From Nitrospirae bacterium RBG_16_43_11 (GTDB taxonomy: Bacteria; Nitrospirota; 9FT-COMBO-42-15; HDB-SIOI813), in the NCBI GenBank assembly GCA_001805165.1, contig MHEI01000002.1:1-7276 (forward strand): a stretch of 7,276 nucleotides of DNA. Reading direction: 5' to 3'. The translations under genes and the position numbers were made by a program. The notes beneath the pieces are model-generated. The model searched no databases. It saw nothing but the letters and a program-made list of their open reading frames with translations, and was not told the origin of the DNA. Shown here piece after piece: positions 6,522 through 7,276 of this stretch (its first letter is position 1; every line of letters begins with the position of its first letter).

Positions 6522-7276
6522 ACATGCTCAATTTAGAGTAGACATATAATAGATCCTTCCGGGTATTATAGTCGTTTGGTATATAAGACAGCACATTCTC
6601 AAATTCCCTTTTGGCATTATCCCACTGCATATTGTACATATAGATGAGTCCTAATGCCCTTCGTGCCCCTGGATTATGTGGATCCTTTTCCAACGCCTTG
6701 TTCATCATTCGATAGGCATAATCCAGTTTCCCCATATTTGCATAGTTCTCTACTAACTGTTCAAAGACCCTCATATTATGCGGGCTGAACTGTTGCATCC
6801 GTAACAAATGCTTCGAAGACGATAATAAATCCCCTCTTTCTTTATGGATCTTTGCCATATAATGGTTGGCCTCCATATGGTAAGGCTCTATCTCCAGCGC
6901 CTTCTGCATAAATTCCATAGCCTTGTCTGAATCTCCCCTCTTGTAATAAAGCGATCCTAATTTAGTCAATGCAATAAACTCTTCAGGATCAATCTTCAGA
7001 ACTGTCTTATATTCCATCTCTGCACTATATATATTTCCTATCTTGTCGTAATAGTTGCCTAATTCAAGATGACCGACTGTTGATCGTGGGTATTTATTAA
7101 CAACATCAGACCAGAGGCTGAAATCATCCTTCCACACAACATTCCTGGCTATTGTCCCTGTTGAATATAAAACCACCAGAACCCCCGCAAGCACATACGG
7201 CAGGACCTTTTGGAGCCCTCCCCCAGCGCACCATTTCATCCTGAATTTCTCAAGAATAATGGCCAGAATTCCTATA
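6499..7276 (-). CDS. TMTC/PMT-like membrane/TPR protein (TPR-A), 3' part, runs off right edge
   Basis: The frame stays open beyond ATG 7237-7239 to the window end (12 more codons, IGILAIILEKFR). That Met lies in the middle of a region that aligns with TPR-B residues about 407-430, so it is not the true start and the gene is cut by the edge. Visible here are a last membrane helix (KVLPYVLAGVLVVLYSTGTI, residues 11-30 counted from that Met), the block VVWKDDFSLWSDVVNKYP, and five complete 34-residue TPRs. The partial sixth breaks off after LLYVYSKLSMY and ends in GKKDAE. TPR-B has nine repeats, so TPR-A is about 120 residues shorter at its C terminus. Residues 185-221 match TPR-B 604-640 at 22 of 37 positions: the two are tandem paralogues. 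It is likely the same type of putative GT-C transferase, but the catalytic end lies outside the window. Confidence 0.88.
   Translation of the reverse strand, partial: IGILAIILEKFRMKWCAGGGLQKVLPYVLAGVLVVLYSTGTIARNVVWKDDFSLWSDVVNKYPRSTVGHLELGNYYDKIGNIYSAEMEYKTVLKIDPEEFIALTKLGSLYYKRGDSDKAMEFMQKALEIEPYHMEANHYMAKIHKERGDLLSSSKHLLRMQQFSPHNMRVFEQLVENYANMGKLDYAYRMMNKALEKDPHNPGARRALGLIYMYNMQWDNAKREFENVLSYIPNDYNTRKDLLYVYSKLSMYGKKDAE

Noticed and set aside
7237..7239. ATG 7239 as the real start of TPR-A
   Set aside because: The frame continues upstream to the edge with residues that align to TPR-B membrane sequence, so this is an internal methionine.

Overview
The whole 7.3 kb window is read from the minus strand as one tightly packed polycistronic block. 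No intergenic stretch exceeds 13 bp, and I see no promoter, terminator, tRNA or rRNA. In transcription order (high to low coordinates) it holds: the 3' part of a membrane/TPR protein (TPR-A, cut by the right edge); a complete 796-residue multi-pass membrane protein with nine C-terminal TPRs (TPR-B); a Wzx-like polysaccharide flippase of the MOP superfamily; a membrane-anchored GT2 glycosyltransferase; a radical SAM protein with a SPASM/twitch-like cysteine tail; and the 5' part of a third TMTC/PMT-like membrane protein (TPR-C, cut by the left edge). TPR-C has no stop codon inside the window, so it is easy to miss; I translated it by hand.

Together the genes look like part of a surface-glycan or protein-glycosylation locus. 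GT2 would build a lipid-linked sugar, the flippase would move lipid-linked glycan across the inner membrane, and the TPR proteins resemble GT-C lipid-phosphosugar-dependent transferases of the TMTC/PMT type. The radical SAM enzyme is a possible modification step with unknown substrate. Roles are inferred from family resemblance and context; no substrate can be read from the sequence.

The most striking feature is that three of the six genes carry repetitive, palindromic non-coding-type DNA inside their reading frames. A REP-like element (two C-rich/G-rich hairpins) is translated in frame in a loop of TPR-C. A shorter copy of it, 31/33 identical over the shared part, forms the last ~16 residues of GT2 in a different reading frame and lies directly before the radical SAM start. 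An unrelated 122-bp element with 9-bp inverted ends (GTAGCAGG-type) is translated in frame in a loop of TPR-B. The TPR-C copy also carries a (CCCCCA)3 tract that on the mRNA strand is a textbook G-quadruplex motif.

The organism is a bacterium of moderate GC with REP-type repeats and TMTC/TPR-rich glycan loci. This would suit an environmental Gram-negative such as a Nitrospirota or deltaproteobacterial-type lineage, but that is a low-confidence guess.
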